Shown here: positions 9,038 to 18,682 of the stretch, one piece after another | How positions within the stretch are numbered: position 1 is the stretch's first letter | Layout: each line of letters begins with the position of its first letter | From: Polytrichum commune | Taxonomy: Eukaryota; Streptophyta; Polytrichopsida; Polytrichales; Polytrichaceae | Assembly (NCBI GenBank): GCA_950295325.1 | Contig: OX485809.1 | Location: forward strand, 18,678,144 to 18,724,000 | DNA length: 45,857 nucleotides | Direction of reading: 5' to 3' | The notes under the pieces: model-generated | The model's input: only the letters and a program-made list of their open reading frames with translations | Database searches by the model: none | What the model was told of the DNA's origin: nothing | Made by a program: the position numbers and the translations under genes

Positions 9038-11356
9038 ATGGTTACAACTCGTACTCAACACTATCGTTCTCCGTCCCCAGGAGCATCGGAAGGTCATCCC
9101 TCGGACCTCTCGGACATTGAACCAGTGGTAGCATCCAACAAGGCTTTTCAACCCACTTCGGCGTGGGGGACTATCACTCGGGCTCACGTCCTGTGGGTGG
9201 GAACCTTTGACGATATGGAGGAGGAGACTAGGGGAGGGATACGGGACCGGTTTTCTGATCGAGCAGGGACCATTTCTCTGCAAGATTGGAAAATCCGGTT
9301 TCGTACGTGGATGCGAGAGAAACGCCAACGCAATACCAATTTTAACGATTGGTATGCGTTCGAGCTTCTGCCTCAACATTTGGAACATGAAGCTCTCCAA
9401 ACTTATGAGCAGTGGACGGAGGCTCATTGGATGGAGCTGCGCCAGGTGGAGCGGTACTGGGAGGCTCGGGTTGAGTTGGTATCCGCATTGAAGGAAGGCG
9501 CAACTTCCAGTTTCATGGCCGTCCCTGAGGTTAAATCAGAGGTGCCGGAGGGAGTATTTGTGGTGGACGTGGAGGGAGCTTCTCCTGGTGAACCCAAGGA
9601 TAAGGGTTCTGCTCCCACTGTGGCGAGTACGTTGAGCCCCATTCTTCCACTCTCCCGTTATGCCCAGGCTACCCAGGCGGCTTTAGCCTCTTTAGGGGCT
9701 CCACCAGTTTTTGAGCCGTTGCGGGCAGTTGAGCTGCATCTACATGAGGAGTACGGAGGTTTCCGTCGGGACCAGATGCAGTGGATACAAGATTTTAGAC
9801 GGGAGAAGGACGATACACCTCGTACCATGTATACGAGGTTGGCGAGGTTTGCCAGAGAATCTGGAGGTGTGTTTGCGGAAAGTCAATTGGTGAAGGTGTT
9901 TTTGTCCAAGATTGACAAACGCCTCCTTGACTTGACGCTGCCCAGGATCATCATGGATTATGGTAGTCGAGCGACACTCGCAGAGGCATTCGCCATTGTG
10001 GAGCAGTGTGATCGTGCATTGTGTCAGCACGATGCCATTGATTTGGTGTCCCTGCTAGTAGATTCTAGCAAATCCCGAAGAGTTCCGATTGCGGTTGCGG
10101 GATTGGCGGAGGCCGAGGTAGACAAAACCATGTATTGTTGGTCTTGTATGCAGGCCAACCACGCTAAGAAGGACTGTCCTTCAAAGCAAAGGCAAGCCCA
10201 GACCGCCACTACTCCGAAGCGGAAACCATTTGTTCCAGCTAAGGGCTCGGCGAAGGGAACAACGGGTAATCAGTTACCCAAGCAGTTGAAGTGTTCTCAT
10301 TGTGGGCGAAACAATCACGCGGTAGAGAACTGCTTTGCTCTCCATCCTGAGAAACGTCATTCTTCCGACCGGGAGAAGACGTTGGAGGCGAAGATTGGAG
10401 CCATGGAGGAGAGGTTCAAAAGCTTGGCGTCATCCAGCCAAATTTTGGCCTCACCATCTTCCTCCGGAGCTCAGGCTAGTTCTTCCACTCCGGATTACTA
10501 TATGTTCGGAGCCTCGGGCGAGGTGGTGAGTTCCGCGGCCGTGACACGTGCTCAAGCCGTATCACAATCCATACCTTCGACCACAAATGAATATGTGGCA
10601 AGCTCGCGAGCTCGGGACAATGCGCCCACGGACCAAATTGGTCAGGCACGACTACCATTATCTTTTGGATTGGCCGATGCCGTCCAATCTGTCAATGGTC
10701 GTCATCCGAACGATGAGGTTTCACATTCAGCAACCGATGTGGCGCACACGTTGGCATCCAAGGTGTTGCACACACCTTTGTTCATGGCCATGGAGTGGTC
10801 ATCATCTGATGTCCAACCCGCTAAGGTTTTTCACTTAGCAGGTAGGATTTTGGAAGGGAAGGCATCCTTACCTTCTCTAACCGTGGCTCAAGCCACTACG
10901 GACATCCCTGCTTTTGAAGATCCTGAGGATGTGGCCAAACGGCGAGCGAGACTTGTGGCAGAGACCATTGCGTCTTTTGACGCACACGCCTCAGATGACA
11001 AGGCACCGACCACGTTTTATGACTCACCAGTATCCGCGGGTGCAGCCTATTTGTCTAATGTCGCTGCTAGACATGTCCGCGAGCGCCGCAGCATTCGACC
11101 CGGCGTTGTGCGTATGGTTAATGATACCGGAATTTTGGTGGTCAGTCGCACTGGGAGCAATGCTACTCGGGTTGCTCCCCGTTGTGTGATGATGGATTCA
11201 GGGGCACAACCAGTTATGATCGGCAAGAGGCTTGCCCAAGAGTTGAGGTTGACGGCCGAGGATTTGGCTCCCTGTCCATTCACCATTGTCACATCCATTG
11301 GTCACGTGGAGCGGGCCATGGGTTATACTCGAGAGCCATTACAGCTTAGCTTCTGA
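9038..11356 (+). CDS. Gag and start of aspartic protease of the gypsy element
   Basis: A 772-codon open frame. The middle region carries a gag capsid-like segment. Two CCHC zinc knuckles follow at about residues 367-380 (CWSCMQANHAKKDC) and 419-432 (CSHCGRNNHAVENC), which bind genomic RNA in retrotransposon capsids. A short Lys/Glu-rich helix follows. The frame ends with the front half of a retropepsin: the catalytic DSGA is near residue 720, in MMDSGAQPVMIGKRLAQEL. The stop at 11354-11356 (TGA) lies inside the protease, and the same frame continues directly, so this is a nonsense mutation rather than a natural end. The ATG at 9038 is the first in frame; a short Thr-Arg start and Ser/Pro-rich leader follow. 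Capsid assembly is inferred from family knowledge. Confidence 0.88.
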   Translation: MVTTRTQHYRSPSPGASEGHPSDLSDIEPVVASNKAFQPTSAWGTITRAHVLWVGTFDDMEEETRGGIRDRFSDRAGTISLQDWKIRFRTWMREKRQRNTNFNDWYAFELLPQHLEHEALQTYEQWTEAHWMELRQVERYWEARVELVSALKEGATSSFMAVPEVKSEVPEGVFVVDVEGASPGEPKDKGSAPTVASTLSPILPLSRYAQATQAALASLGAPPVFEPLRAVELHLHEEYGGFRRDQMQWIQDFRREKDDTPRTMYTRLARFARESGGVFAESQLVKVFLSKIDKRLLDLTLPRIIMDYGSRATLAEAFAIVEQCDRALCQHDAIDLVSLLVDSSKSRRVPIAVAGLAEAEVDKTMYCWSCMQANHAKKDCPSKQRQAQTATTPKRKPFVPAKGSAKGTTGNQLPKQLKCSHCGRNNHAVENCFALHPEKRHSSDREKTLEAKIGAMEERFKSLASSSQILASPSSSGAQASSSTPDYYMFGASGEVVSSAAVTRAQAVSQSIPSTTNEYVASSRARDNAPTDQIGQARLPLSFGLADAVQSVNGRHPNDEVSHSATDVAHTLASKVLHTPLFMAMEWSSSDVQPAKVFHLAGRILEGKASLPSLTVAQATTDIPAFEDPEDVAKRRARLVAETIASFDAHASDDKAPTTFYDSPVSAGAAYLSNVAARHVRERRSIRPGVVRMVNDTGILVVSRTGSNATRVAPRCVMMDSGAQPVMIGKRLAQELRLTAEDLAPCPFTIVTSIGHVERAMGYTREPLQLSF

Positions 11357-11794
11357 ATGAAGCCTGGAGATTCACCCGCACCTCTTCTTCTTAGGTGTGC
11401 AGTGACGGATGCGACCAACTATGATATTTTAGTTGGTCAGCAAGCACTTTACCCTCTTGGTTTTGGTTTGGACAACTGGACTGAGGAGGCGTGGATCCGA
11501 CCAGGTTGGTCGGCTGGGGATGGCCGCAGGGAACTTATTCCCGTGGCTTTCGCGGCGGCCGCGACCATAGCACCATTATCTATGGTTTTTGGATGTGGTG
11601 CTATGGTGGACACATTGCCTTATGGTTCCGCATTGTTGGAGGAGTCATTGGCATTCATGGGGAGTACATACGATCAACGGGATATGACACCTAAGAATAC
11701 ATTGGTGCGCCATCCCAAGGATCCCCTTCCTCCTTGGCGTGATTCCGCCGAGCTATTTCGGAGGTGCGAGGATATTGTTCACTCTCACTCCTAG
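11357..11794 (+). pseudogene. Back half of the gypsy protease, up to a frame shift
   Basis: Continuation of the gag-protease frame after the TGA at 11354. It shows the second half of a retropepsin, with NYDILVGQQALYPLGF matching the family pattern of a flap-distal (Y)D(I/V)L(L/V)G motif. About 100 residues later the frame runs into a TAG at 11792-11794. The methyltransferase lies in the next frame (+1), and the overlap of plausible sequence is near 11740-11800. The shift is either a single indel or a programmed +1 frameshift; one copy cannot separate these. Confidence 0.75.
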
Positions 11795-13121
11795 GACACC
11801 GGTCATACCGGGTGTCCTCTCGGCATTGGCACATCCCATTTTATGGCAACCGCCAGATGCAGGGATTACTTTGGTGGAACTGTTTGGGGGCATCGGCACA
11901 GGCTTAGCGGCCGTACTGGAGGCTGGCCTCACGGTTAGACGGTATGTCTATGTGGACAACTCTCAAGTGTCCACCCGTGTGGCTCGTCACCATCTTCACC
12001 ATTTGATGGTATTGTACCCCCAGCAGTTACCTCCAACTGCCATTCGTGGGTGTTTTTCACGTCTCCCTCATGATGTCACACTCATCAGTGAGGCCGACTT
12101 ACGACACTTAGGTCCGGTGGATATGGTGATTGCGGGATGGCCATGCTAGGGCCATTCACGTGCTGGAGCAGGCGGAGGACTAGAGGATCCCAGTTCTACA
12201 TTATTTTGGGACCTCATCCGCCTCATGCAGTGGTGGTATTCCCACCAACCTTTCCCTCCAGGGTATATTTTCGAGAATGTACCTTTGTTGGGAGACTCTC
12301 GGGACAAGGTGTTGGAAGGCGATTATTATGTTCGTCAACACCTTGGAGATCCCATTTTTGTGGATGCCGCGAGCATTGGTTTTTATGCCCACCGACCTCG
12401 GTGGATTTGGACCAACCTCGCACCGTCATCTACTTTAGCTGCAGCATTTTTTGCAGTGCCTCCACCTTTTGATCAAAAGGTGGATGACATCTTGGATCCA
12501 AACCGAACTTCTTTGCCGGTTGTTCGAGATGATTTACCCCCGTTGGCATTGGTCAACAAAATGGGGGCACCACGGCGGGCCTTTCCCACATTTATGACGT
12601 TTCCACAGTCATTCGCTTTCCGCGATAGGGGGCCGGGTATGGTGTAGGATGTTCACACCAAAACCCACACCGAACCATTGGCTGACGAACAGGAACGTGC
12701 CATGGGATTCCGCACTGGCACCACAGCAGCTCCCGGCCTTTCTGAGGGCCAACGACGCTTCGTGTTGGGCTAAGCTATGGATCTTCATACTATGGTGTGG
12801 ACTGTTGCTTTATGCCTTTCATTGCAAAGGCATCGTGGTGACCAGTAGTTGTCTCTGGGGACAGAGGACTCTGGTCAGGGGGCACAACGGTCCACACCCA
12901 TGGAGGAGGGAATTCACGCCATGGTTGGAGAAGCCGAACGATTTTTTCAATTCGAGCAGCATGTGATGGAGGAGCTTCGAGCTCAACATTTTTACACTGC
13001 TTCGGTTTCTTCGCCTCCAGTGGTGGCTTCATCATCACATATTGGTGGTGATGAAGAAATGTCAGATTCTAGTACTAGCACCGAGACTGGGGGCATGGTT
13101 AATGCCCCCTCCTCTCATTAG
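11739..13121 (+). pseudogene. C5-cytosine DNA methyltransferase domain within the gypsy polyprotein
   Basis: This domain would transfer a methyl group from S-adenosylmethionine to C5 of cytosine. Motifs occur in canonical linear order: motif I VELFGGIGTG (about 11870-11900), motif II YVYVDNS (about 11943), motif IV AGWPC followed by a stop at 12147-12149 and then GHSRAG (catalytic Cys in PC), motif VI ENVPL (about 12273), a motif VIII-like RPRW (about 12390), and a C-terminal motif IX/X region after GFRTG. The FWDLIRL..ENV spacing and short target-recognition region recall the DNMT3/DRM group, but PCQ-like motif IV recalls DNMT1/CMT and bacterial enzymes. Family placement is therefore open. 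Stops at 12147, 12645, 12771, 12846 and 13119 break it. After the domain comes an acidic, Ser-rich linker leading to RT. Confidence 0.85.
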
Positions 13122-13136
13122 CAATTAGAGTCTGTG

Positions 13137-14108
13137 TGTCGCAACCCTTGCTAGGTCCCTTAACAATCTTGCCAATTTTCGTTTCTAGCAAAGGTTACGA
13201 GCGCTAACCCTTCGCATTCCGCCATGCTAATGGATAGCTCCTCTTACCCCGGACCAATAGTTCATAAGAGGGAACCAACCCTCCTACTTTGCTTTCGGGA
13301 CTCAACCCTTAATCGGTAACCCATTTCCCCAATGTGGACTTCCATCCATGGAAGTCCAATCCTATGTTGATCATCGCATTGCCGGAGCAACACTACAACA
13401 ACCCGAAGCATACTAGGCAACTATGGCCTCACAATAGGCCAAAGCCCATGGAGGCCTTGCCGTTCGGCCTCGGGTGGGTGAGGCCACACCACCTCACCCA
13501 TATAAGCCTCTAGGACTTCACGCGGGGCCCCTACCCCACCGTCAACCAACCTCTTGTCTCTCTACCAAGAGTTGGGGCCAAGTGGACATTTTCCTTTAGC
13601 TGCTGGGCCTAGAACCCCTCAGCAGCTTCAGACCATCATAACTTCCTTGTATGATGTCTGACCATAACAAACAACCACTCCATCCTCATCTACGCTTCAC
13701 GTAGATGCCGATGGACTCCTCTTTTGCCCCATTTGAGCAAGTCTTGAGGAAGTTATGCCTGTTTGAACCTTGGCAGTCCCGGGAATCACTCCCAGGCACT
13801 GCTGTACCAGGGCGCTGTCCCGGGACAGCGCCCCACTCAAATGGCCATAACTCCTAGCTCACACCTCCGATAGAGGTGTTCTTGAGCTTTCTAGAATCAC
13901 CACGCCATGAGCTACGCATAACTTATGGCCTTACCCTTGTGCCTCCTAGTCTCCGTGGGTGGGAGGCGTTCCCAACGCCCGGGGCCCTCACCCACACTAG
14001 GATCACTTGGGCCCTCTCACCAACGGCGCCACAAGTCCCGGGTGTCAGTCCGGGGTCCCCCTTGTGCCCATGGTGTTTCGGGCACTCCTCATGGAGAGGT
14101 GCGCGACA
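13137..14108 (-). mobile_element. Solo LTR D (chromovirus family) inserted in the gypsy element
   Basis: A 972-bp solo LTR with tips TGTCGC/GCGACA and a perfect 5-bp TSD CTGTG at 13132-13136 and 14109-14113. It is highly similar along its full length to the LTR at 33098-34070, which lies next to a purine tract and a minus-strand chromovirus. That comparison gives minus orientation for this copy. Excising 977 bp (LTR plus one TSD) brings the linker after the methyltransferase into frame with the RT start. The ORF beginning at 13925 therefore starts inside the LTR by chance, and its true RT part begins at 14114. Confidence 0.93.
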
Positions 14109-14113
14109 CTGTG

Positions 14114-15184
14114 CCAGCATCAAGTGGTTTCCTTTTGGTGGAGAGGGAGACTACAAAGTTTGATGATTGGCCGCTTGAATTAGGCCCTCGTTTCACTGGT
14201 GCTGAGGCACGGAAGGTACGAGCATTTATTCGCTCGTACCGTAGATGTTTTGCTTTTAGCCTTCAGGATCTTGAAGGTTATAAAGGAAAACCCATTCACA
14301 TTCATTTGGAGGACGACCATCCCATTTTTCGAAGACCTTACAGGCTCAGTGTTTCCGAGCGGATTGGCGTTCAGGCTCGTTGCCGAGAGCTCTTGGCAGC
14401 TGGGCTAATTGAACTTTCCAACGGGGAGTATGCTTGTGCTACGGTTATGCCATCAAAGAAGGATATTTTTGGCAATTGGACGGAGAAGCGGATGTGTGGG
14501 GATTACCGTCCAGTTAATCGGAAGACCAAGTCGGATCGGTATCCCATACCGATCTTGGACGAGTTGTTCGATGCCATCGGATTTTCTCGGGTCTTTAGCA
14601 CGTTGGACTTAAAATCCGGATATCACCAACTTCCATTACTTACGGGAGATCGGGTGAAGACCGCATTTTGGGGAGTTGATCAAGATGGGAAAGATCAACT
14701 TTACCATTGGAAGTTTCTTCCGTTTGGCCTGAAGAATGCACCTGCGGAGTTTCAGAGAGTGATGGACCAAGTTCTCTCTGGCTTACCCTTTGCTTGGTGT
14801 TACATTGATGACGTTATCATTTTCAGTATAACACCACAGGAGCACGTAAAGCATCTTCAAGCCGTTTTTGAGCGGTTGCAGCGGTGGGGATTGCACTTGC
14901 ACCACGGCAAGTGCAAGTTTTTCCATAACCGGCTGGCATATTTGGGGCATATGATTGTTCCAAGAGGTCTTGGGGTACAACAAGCTAAGGTGGACGCCTT
15001 GCAGAAGATTCCGACACCGGTTGATGTGCCGAGACTTCGTGTTTTCTTGGGCTTGGCGAATTACTATCGGCAATTCGTCAAGAACTTTAGCTTGATCGCC
15101 AAGCCTCTCACCATTCTCACGAGCAAGGACCAACCGTGGACTTGGGGTCGTGAGCAACAACAGGCGTTTGAGACATTGAAGTAG
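14114..15184 (+). pseudogene. Reverse transcriptase of the gypsy element
   Basis: Ty3/gypsy RT, which would copy element RNA into DNA in the cytoplasmic particle. Visible blocks include the N-terminal RxPYRLS region, the palm motif FSTLDLKSGYHQ, FGLKNAPAEFQRVMD, the catalytic YIDD in WCYIDDVIIFS (about 14797-14830), LAYLGHM, and the thumb/connection FLGLANYYRQFVKNF. The stop TAG at 15182-15184 lies at a position where related elements usually have an amide residue, followed by K and a TAPVL motif, and the frame continues into RNase H. The frame upstream of 14114 is from the inserted solo LTR. Confidence 0.92.
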
Positions 15185-16834
15185 AAACTGGGTACGGCTC
15201 CAGTGCTTCGACGTCCAGATGTCTCCAAATCTTTCCAGTTACATACAGATTGGAGTTCATTGGGTTTGGGAGCAGTTCTCACTCAGAAGGATGATTTTAG
15301 TCGGGAGTATGTTGTTGCTTACGCTTCGCGAAGCAATAACACGGCGGAGGCTAATTATTCATCCTACGAGGGAGAAACATTGGCGGCGGTATGGGCTATT
15401 GCCCATTTTCGGCCGTATCTTTATGGTCAGCACTTTACTTTAGTGACTGACCATCAGCTGTTACGATGGCTCATGGAGTCGGATAAGCTTACTGGCAAGC
15501 TTGCCAGGTGGGCTTTATTGCTCCAGGAGTATGACTTTGAGGTGGTACACCGTGCTGGGATTACCAACATGGATGCAGATGGACTCTCACGCAATCCAAG
15601 TCCTTCAGATGAGGACTTGACCGGGGCCAGATGGCATGGAGATTGTGATCGAGAGGCGGTTCCAGGTTGGCACGCGGCTGCCTACCTTACTTTATTTTCT
15701 GGTGCATCTGTTGAGATTCCGATACAGGGTTCAGATGATGAGACTGATTGGCCTCAAGCTATTGTGGATATATGGGAGGATCTTCCCGTATTGCATAAGC
15801 TTCAACAGGGTACCTTTCCTTTGTCTATTTCGGCAATGAAAAGGGATAGGATTGGACATCGAATAACAAGGTTCCATTGGGAGAACGGTTTGTTATTTCG
15901 ATTGTGGCCGGATGGGACAAGGCGTATTGTTCCTAGGCCGGATCAGAGGGTCTCCTTGGTGCGACAAGTGCACGAGGAACTTGGCCATTTTGGCATACGC
16001 AGGACACATTCGATGTTGTGTGGCCAATATTGGCGGACTGGCATGTATCAACAGGTGGCTGCTTATGTCGGGAGGTGTGAAGTTTGTGACCGGGTCAGGT
16101 CTAGCTTTAATACCTTGTCACCTCAGTTACAACCCTTACCTATCATGGGATTGGGCTACCGTTGGTCGCTAGACTTTGCGGGACCGTTGGTTGTCACGCC
16201 ACATGGAGCAAAGTACGTGTTGGTGATGGTGGAGCATTTTAGCAAGTGGATTGAGCTTGTTGCTCTACCCCAAAACTCTGCAGAGTTGGCCGCGGCCGCC
16301 TTTTTGGATCGTGTGTTAGCACGTTTTGGAGCACCGGCTGAGGTGTTGACGGACCAAGGGAGGGAGTTCCTTGGTGCTTTTGAGGAATTATGCACTAAGG
16401 CGCTCATAGATCACCGTACCACCTCTCGGGATCATCCGGAGGCAAATAGCTTGTCTGAACGAGTTGTTCAGACAACCAAGCGTGGCTTGAGGAAGTATGG
16501 ATTACTTCGGGGAAGCCACCGGGATTGGGACCTTATGTTGCCTTGGATTGCTATAGGCTATCGATTTAGTAGGCAGGCCTCTTTGGCTTCCTACAGCCCA
16601 TATCAGTTGTTGTATGGGCGTGAGCCTATACTCCCGAGTTCTATTCGGGAAAAACTAGCTCCTATTGTGAACTTGGATGACCCAGACCTTTGGGCAGAGT
16701 GTTTGCAGGAGCGGGCTCAATTCTTCCAGAGGGCCATGCCTATGGCCATGGAGAATTTGTCCATTGCTCAGCACCGTGACACATTGCGTTATGCACGCAT
16801 TCGCAGTGGTGCTTACCGACCTCAGTTGCGGTGA
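15185..16834 (+). pseudogene. RNase H and integrase of the gypsy element
   Basis: Same frame as the RT. RNase H begins at about 15230 with HTDWSSLGLGAVL, then YEGETLAAVWA and LVTDHQLLRWL supply the acidic active-site residues. Integrase follows, with an HHCC zinc-binding module (H and H in HEELGHFGIRRTH, C and C in CEVCD, about 15970-16090). The catalytic core has D in WSLDFAGP (about 16170), D in LTDQGREF (about 16350) and E in the NSLSERV stretch (about 16456). The region is open for 543 codons from 15203 to the TGA at 16832-16834, after which the same frame continues into a basic stretch and the PHD finger. Confidence 0.92.
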
Positions 16835-17515
16835 TTCCGGCAGGGGGATTATGTTTATCTCCAACGTGAGGCGCCTACGACATTAGATGTCAGGGCGGGG
16901 CGCACTATCCTTCGGGTGAAAGAGGTGTTGCCGAGTGGTTTGTTGTTGTTAGAAGGCAAGGATGGCAGGAAATGTCGCGAGCATTCCAAAAACTGTGCCC
17001 CATGTCATCTACCTATTGAGGGTACAGTTCATCATGAACTAGCCGTCGTGTCAGAGGGTCTTCCATGTTTTGTGTGTGGAGAGAAGAAATGAGCGGCTAC
17101 TACGCTCTTGTGTGATCAGTGTCAACGCGGTTGGCACATGGCATGCTTGAGGCCACCCTTGACTTCTCTACCATCTGGACAGTGGAGTTGTCCTCGCTGT
17201 CGAGGATCTTTGGTACTTGGTGCTTCCACCAATCGTACTCAATGATCCTGTGTGGTTTTCATCATCTTGTGCCTGCCCAAATGGAAAATGAGGAGTTATG
17301 GCTTAGAGACACAATCAACATGAGGCGGTGGATTTAATTCTTTGGGATCTGATGGCCAAACATCAGAGGCGATTAAGGATGGGGCTCACCTTGCACCCAG
17401 CCTACAATTCCTTGGAATAACGTTTACCACACTAGTTATTTGCGGAACAATCTTTCATTATTCATGCCCTTTAGATTGGCATTGGTCCTAGCTGCTTGGC
17501 GGGACTCCATAGTTA
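16835..17515 (+). pseudogene. Integrase tail with PHD finger, plus C-terminal extension
   Basis: Directly after the TGA at 16832 the frame continues with FRQGDYVYL, the usual start of a gypsy integrase C-terminal domain. Then comes a zinc finger with Cys4-His-Cys3 spacing: CFVC, about 11 residues, CDQC, GWHMAC, and SCPRC (about 17070-17205). This is a PHD finger, a histone-tail reader fold, in the place where chromoviruses carry a chromodomain. A TGA at 17090 interrupts it. The frame ends at a TGA (17243-17245). After a likely frame shift another frame resumes with protein-like text (HEAVDLILWDLMAKHQ) almost to the purine tract, again broken by stops. Histone binding is inferred from family knowledge. 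Confidence 0.8.
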
Positions 17516-17530
17516 GCTGAGGGGGGGGCA
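17515..17530 (+). promoter_or_regulatory. Polypurine tract of the gypsy element
   Basis: GCTGAGGGGGGGGCA lies immediately before a TG-starting sequence (TGTCGAGCTGTG). That is the position and composition of the primer for plus-strand DNA synthesis next to a 3' LTR. Confidence 0.75.
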
Positions 17531-18682
17531 TGTCGAGCTGTGTTGTTTATGTGTGACTTTGCTATGTTTTAGTGTTGTTTGTTAATGGTGGTTGGTACTC
17601 GAGCTGCAGTGACACACGATCGCTATTTACACGACATGTACTCAAATGACTATTGTTGAGTTGTGACTCTTTGCATTGCTAAATCACCATAAGAGTGATG
17701 TTACCGACGAGAATGGGTTGTAAGGGAGTGACTGAGCAATTGCATGTACTGCTGTGAGTGACCTTCAACCTTAATTAAACAAGTCCTAAAATTCATTTTA
17801 GGAGTCATTTTCCCTGGGTTTGTTGTCCTAAATTCATCTTAATTCCTTTGTGATCTATCAATTAACTTAATGGTGATCCCTAGATGTAACACATGACACT
17901 CGTTTGGTCTTCCCTGTGTGGTTTTCTTAATTGAACCCCAATCTAAAAAACTATCTACAATGCTCATTTACCATACCTTTCTAGAAAATTAGTGCATGTT
18001 CTAAGGTGTTTGTAGAGTGAGAAATGCGTTTTGGTGAGCTCAAAGAGGTTTCTTCTTTTTCTTTTTCAGTTGGCGCCACTCACTCCCGAGACATCTCCTA
18101 ACACCACGGGTAGATCACTCTAAGGCATTTTTGTGCACCACGTGTGGCTGGGGTTTTTTTTGTTTTGGGGCTATTTACCTTCAAGGGTTGAATTAAAGCC
18201 TCCCTATAATTACTTAAATTTCAAAAATGGCCCATTTGTTTGCACCCTTCCATTACTTATATTATCCAAGTCACTGCAATTTTTTGTACTCTATATTCCT
18301 TTTAACGACGGCGCGTTCCCTTTTCATCCATTTTTGGATAGACGGAAATCCCAATTATCATCCATCCCCGTGAGTCCTAAACCCATTTACATACCTTCTA
18401 GGATCCTTATCTTCAGCCCCTATATTAATTTTACAAAAAAATAATGGCCCACGTTTTATATCCATCTAACTTACTTATAATGGGATTGTCTACATTTAAT
18501 GGCCCCTTCATTATTTGGAATTCCTTTATAATTTTTATTTCAAATGATTTTAATCCTCTCTATATTATGCCGCACGTCGTTTTTTAAGTGCACTAAGTGA
18601 TCTACCCGTGCCTAACACTTAGAGACTAAAACAAGCTTGTATTGAGACTTTCCAACACTTCAACACTTTGAACTCTCGAACA
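17531..18682 (+). mobile_element. Putative 3' LTR of the gypsy element, carrying a MITE
   Basis: Starts TGTCGAGCTGTG right after the purine tract. A plausible right tip is CTCGAACA at 18675-18682, an imperfect complement of the start. The interior is broken by the hAT MITE at 18105-18610; without it and one TSD copy the LTR would be about 640 bp. No second copy of this LTR was found in the window, so the right boundary is a guess. Confidence 0.5.
18105..18610. mobile_element. hAT-type MITE, copy 2, with 8-bp TSD
   Basis: A 506-bp element with perfect 15-bp terminal inverted repeats CACGGGTAGATCACT / AGTGATCTACCCGTG. A perfect 8-bp TSD CCTAACAC lies at 18097-18104 and 18611-18618. It is nearly identical to the copy at 55-574, differing by a few small indels. 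It inserted downstream of the gypsy purine tract, so it is younger than the gypsy element. An ORF at 18133-18444 is not conserved in the other copy and is spurious. Confidence 0.93.

Larger units (their letters stand above)
9038..18682 (+). mobile_element. Ty3/gypsy retrotransposon encoding a cytosine DNA methyltransferase and a PHD finger (decayed)
   Basis: Polyprotein order on the plus strand is gag with two CCHC knuckles, aspartic protease, C5-cytosine methyltransferase, reverse transcriptase, RNase H, integrase, PHD finger and a tail. It is followed by a purine tract (17515-17530) and a putative 3' LTR starting at 17531. RT before integrase places it in Ty3/gypsy. The frame is broken by stops at 11354, 12147, 12645, 12771, 12846, 13119, 15182, 16832 and 17090, by one frame shift near 11740-11800, and by a solo LTR inserted at 13137-14108. 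Removing that insert and one TSD copy restores a continuous frame from methyltransferase to RT. The 5' LTR was not found. The coding region is clearly richer in GC than its flanks. Confidence 0.85.

Noticed and set aside
13876-14113. Extra N-terminal protein sequence on the RT ORF starting at 13925
   Set aside because: It lies inside the solo LTR bounded by a CTGTG TSD. The same reading also occurs in the LTR at 33887-34070.
17119-17337. Independent ORF of 72 codons downstream of integrase
   Set aside because: It overlaps the PHD finger in another frame. The zinc-ligand pattern fits the integrase frame, not this one.
55-18610. The two 500-bp direct repeats as LTRs of one 18-kb retrotransposon
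   Set aside because: Each repeat has its own terminal inverted repeats and a different 8-bp TSD, so they are independent MITE insertions.
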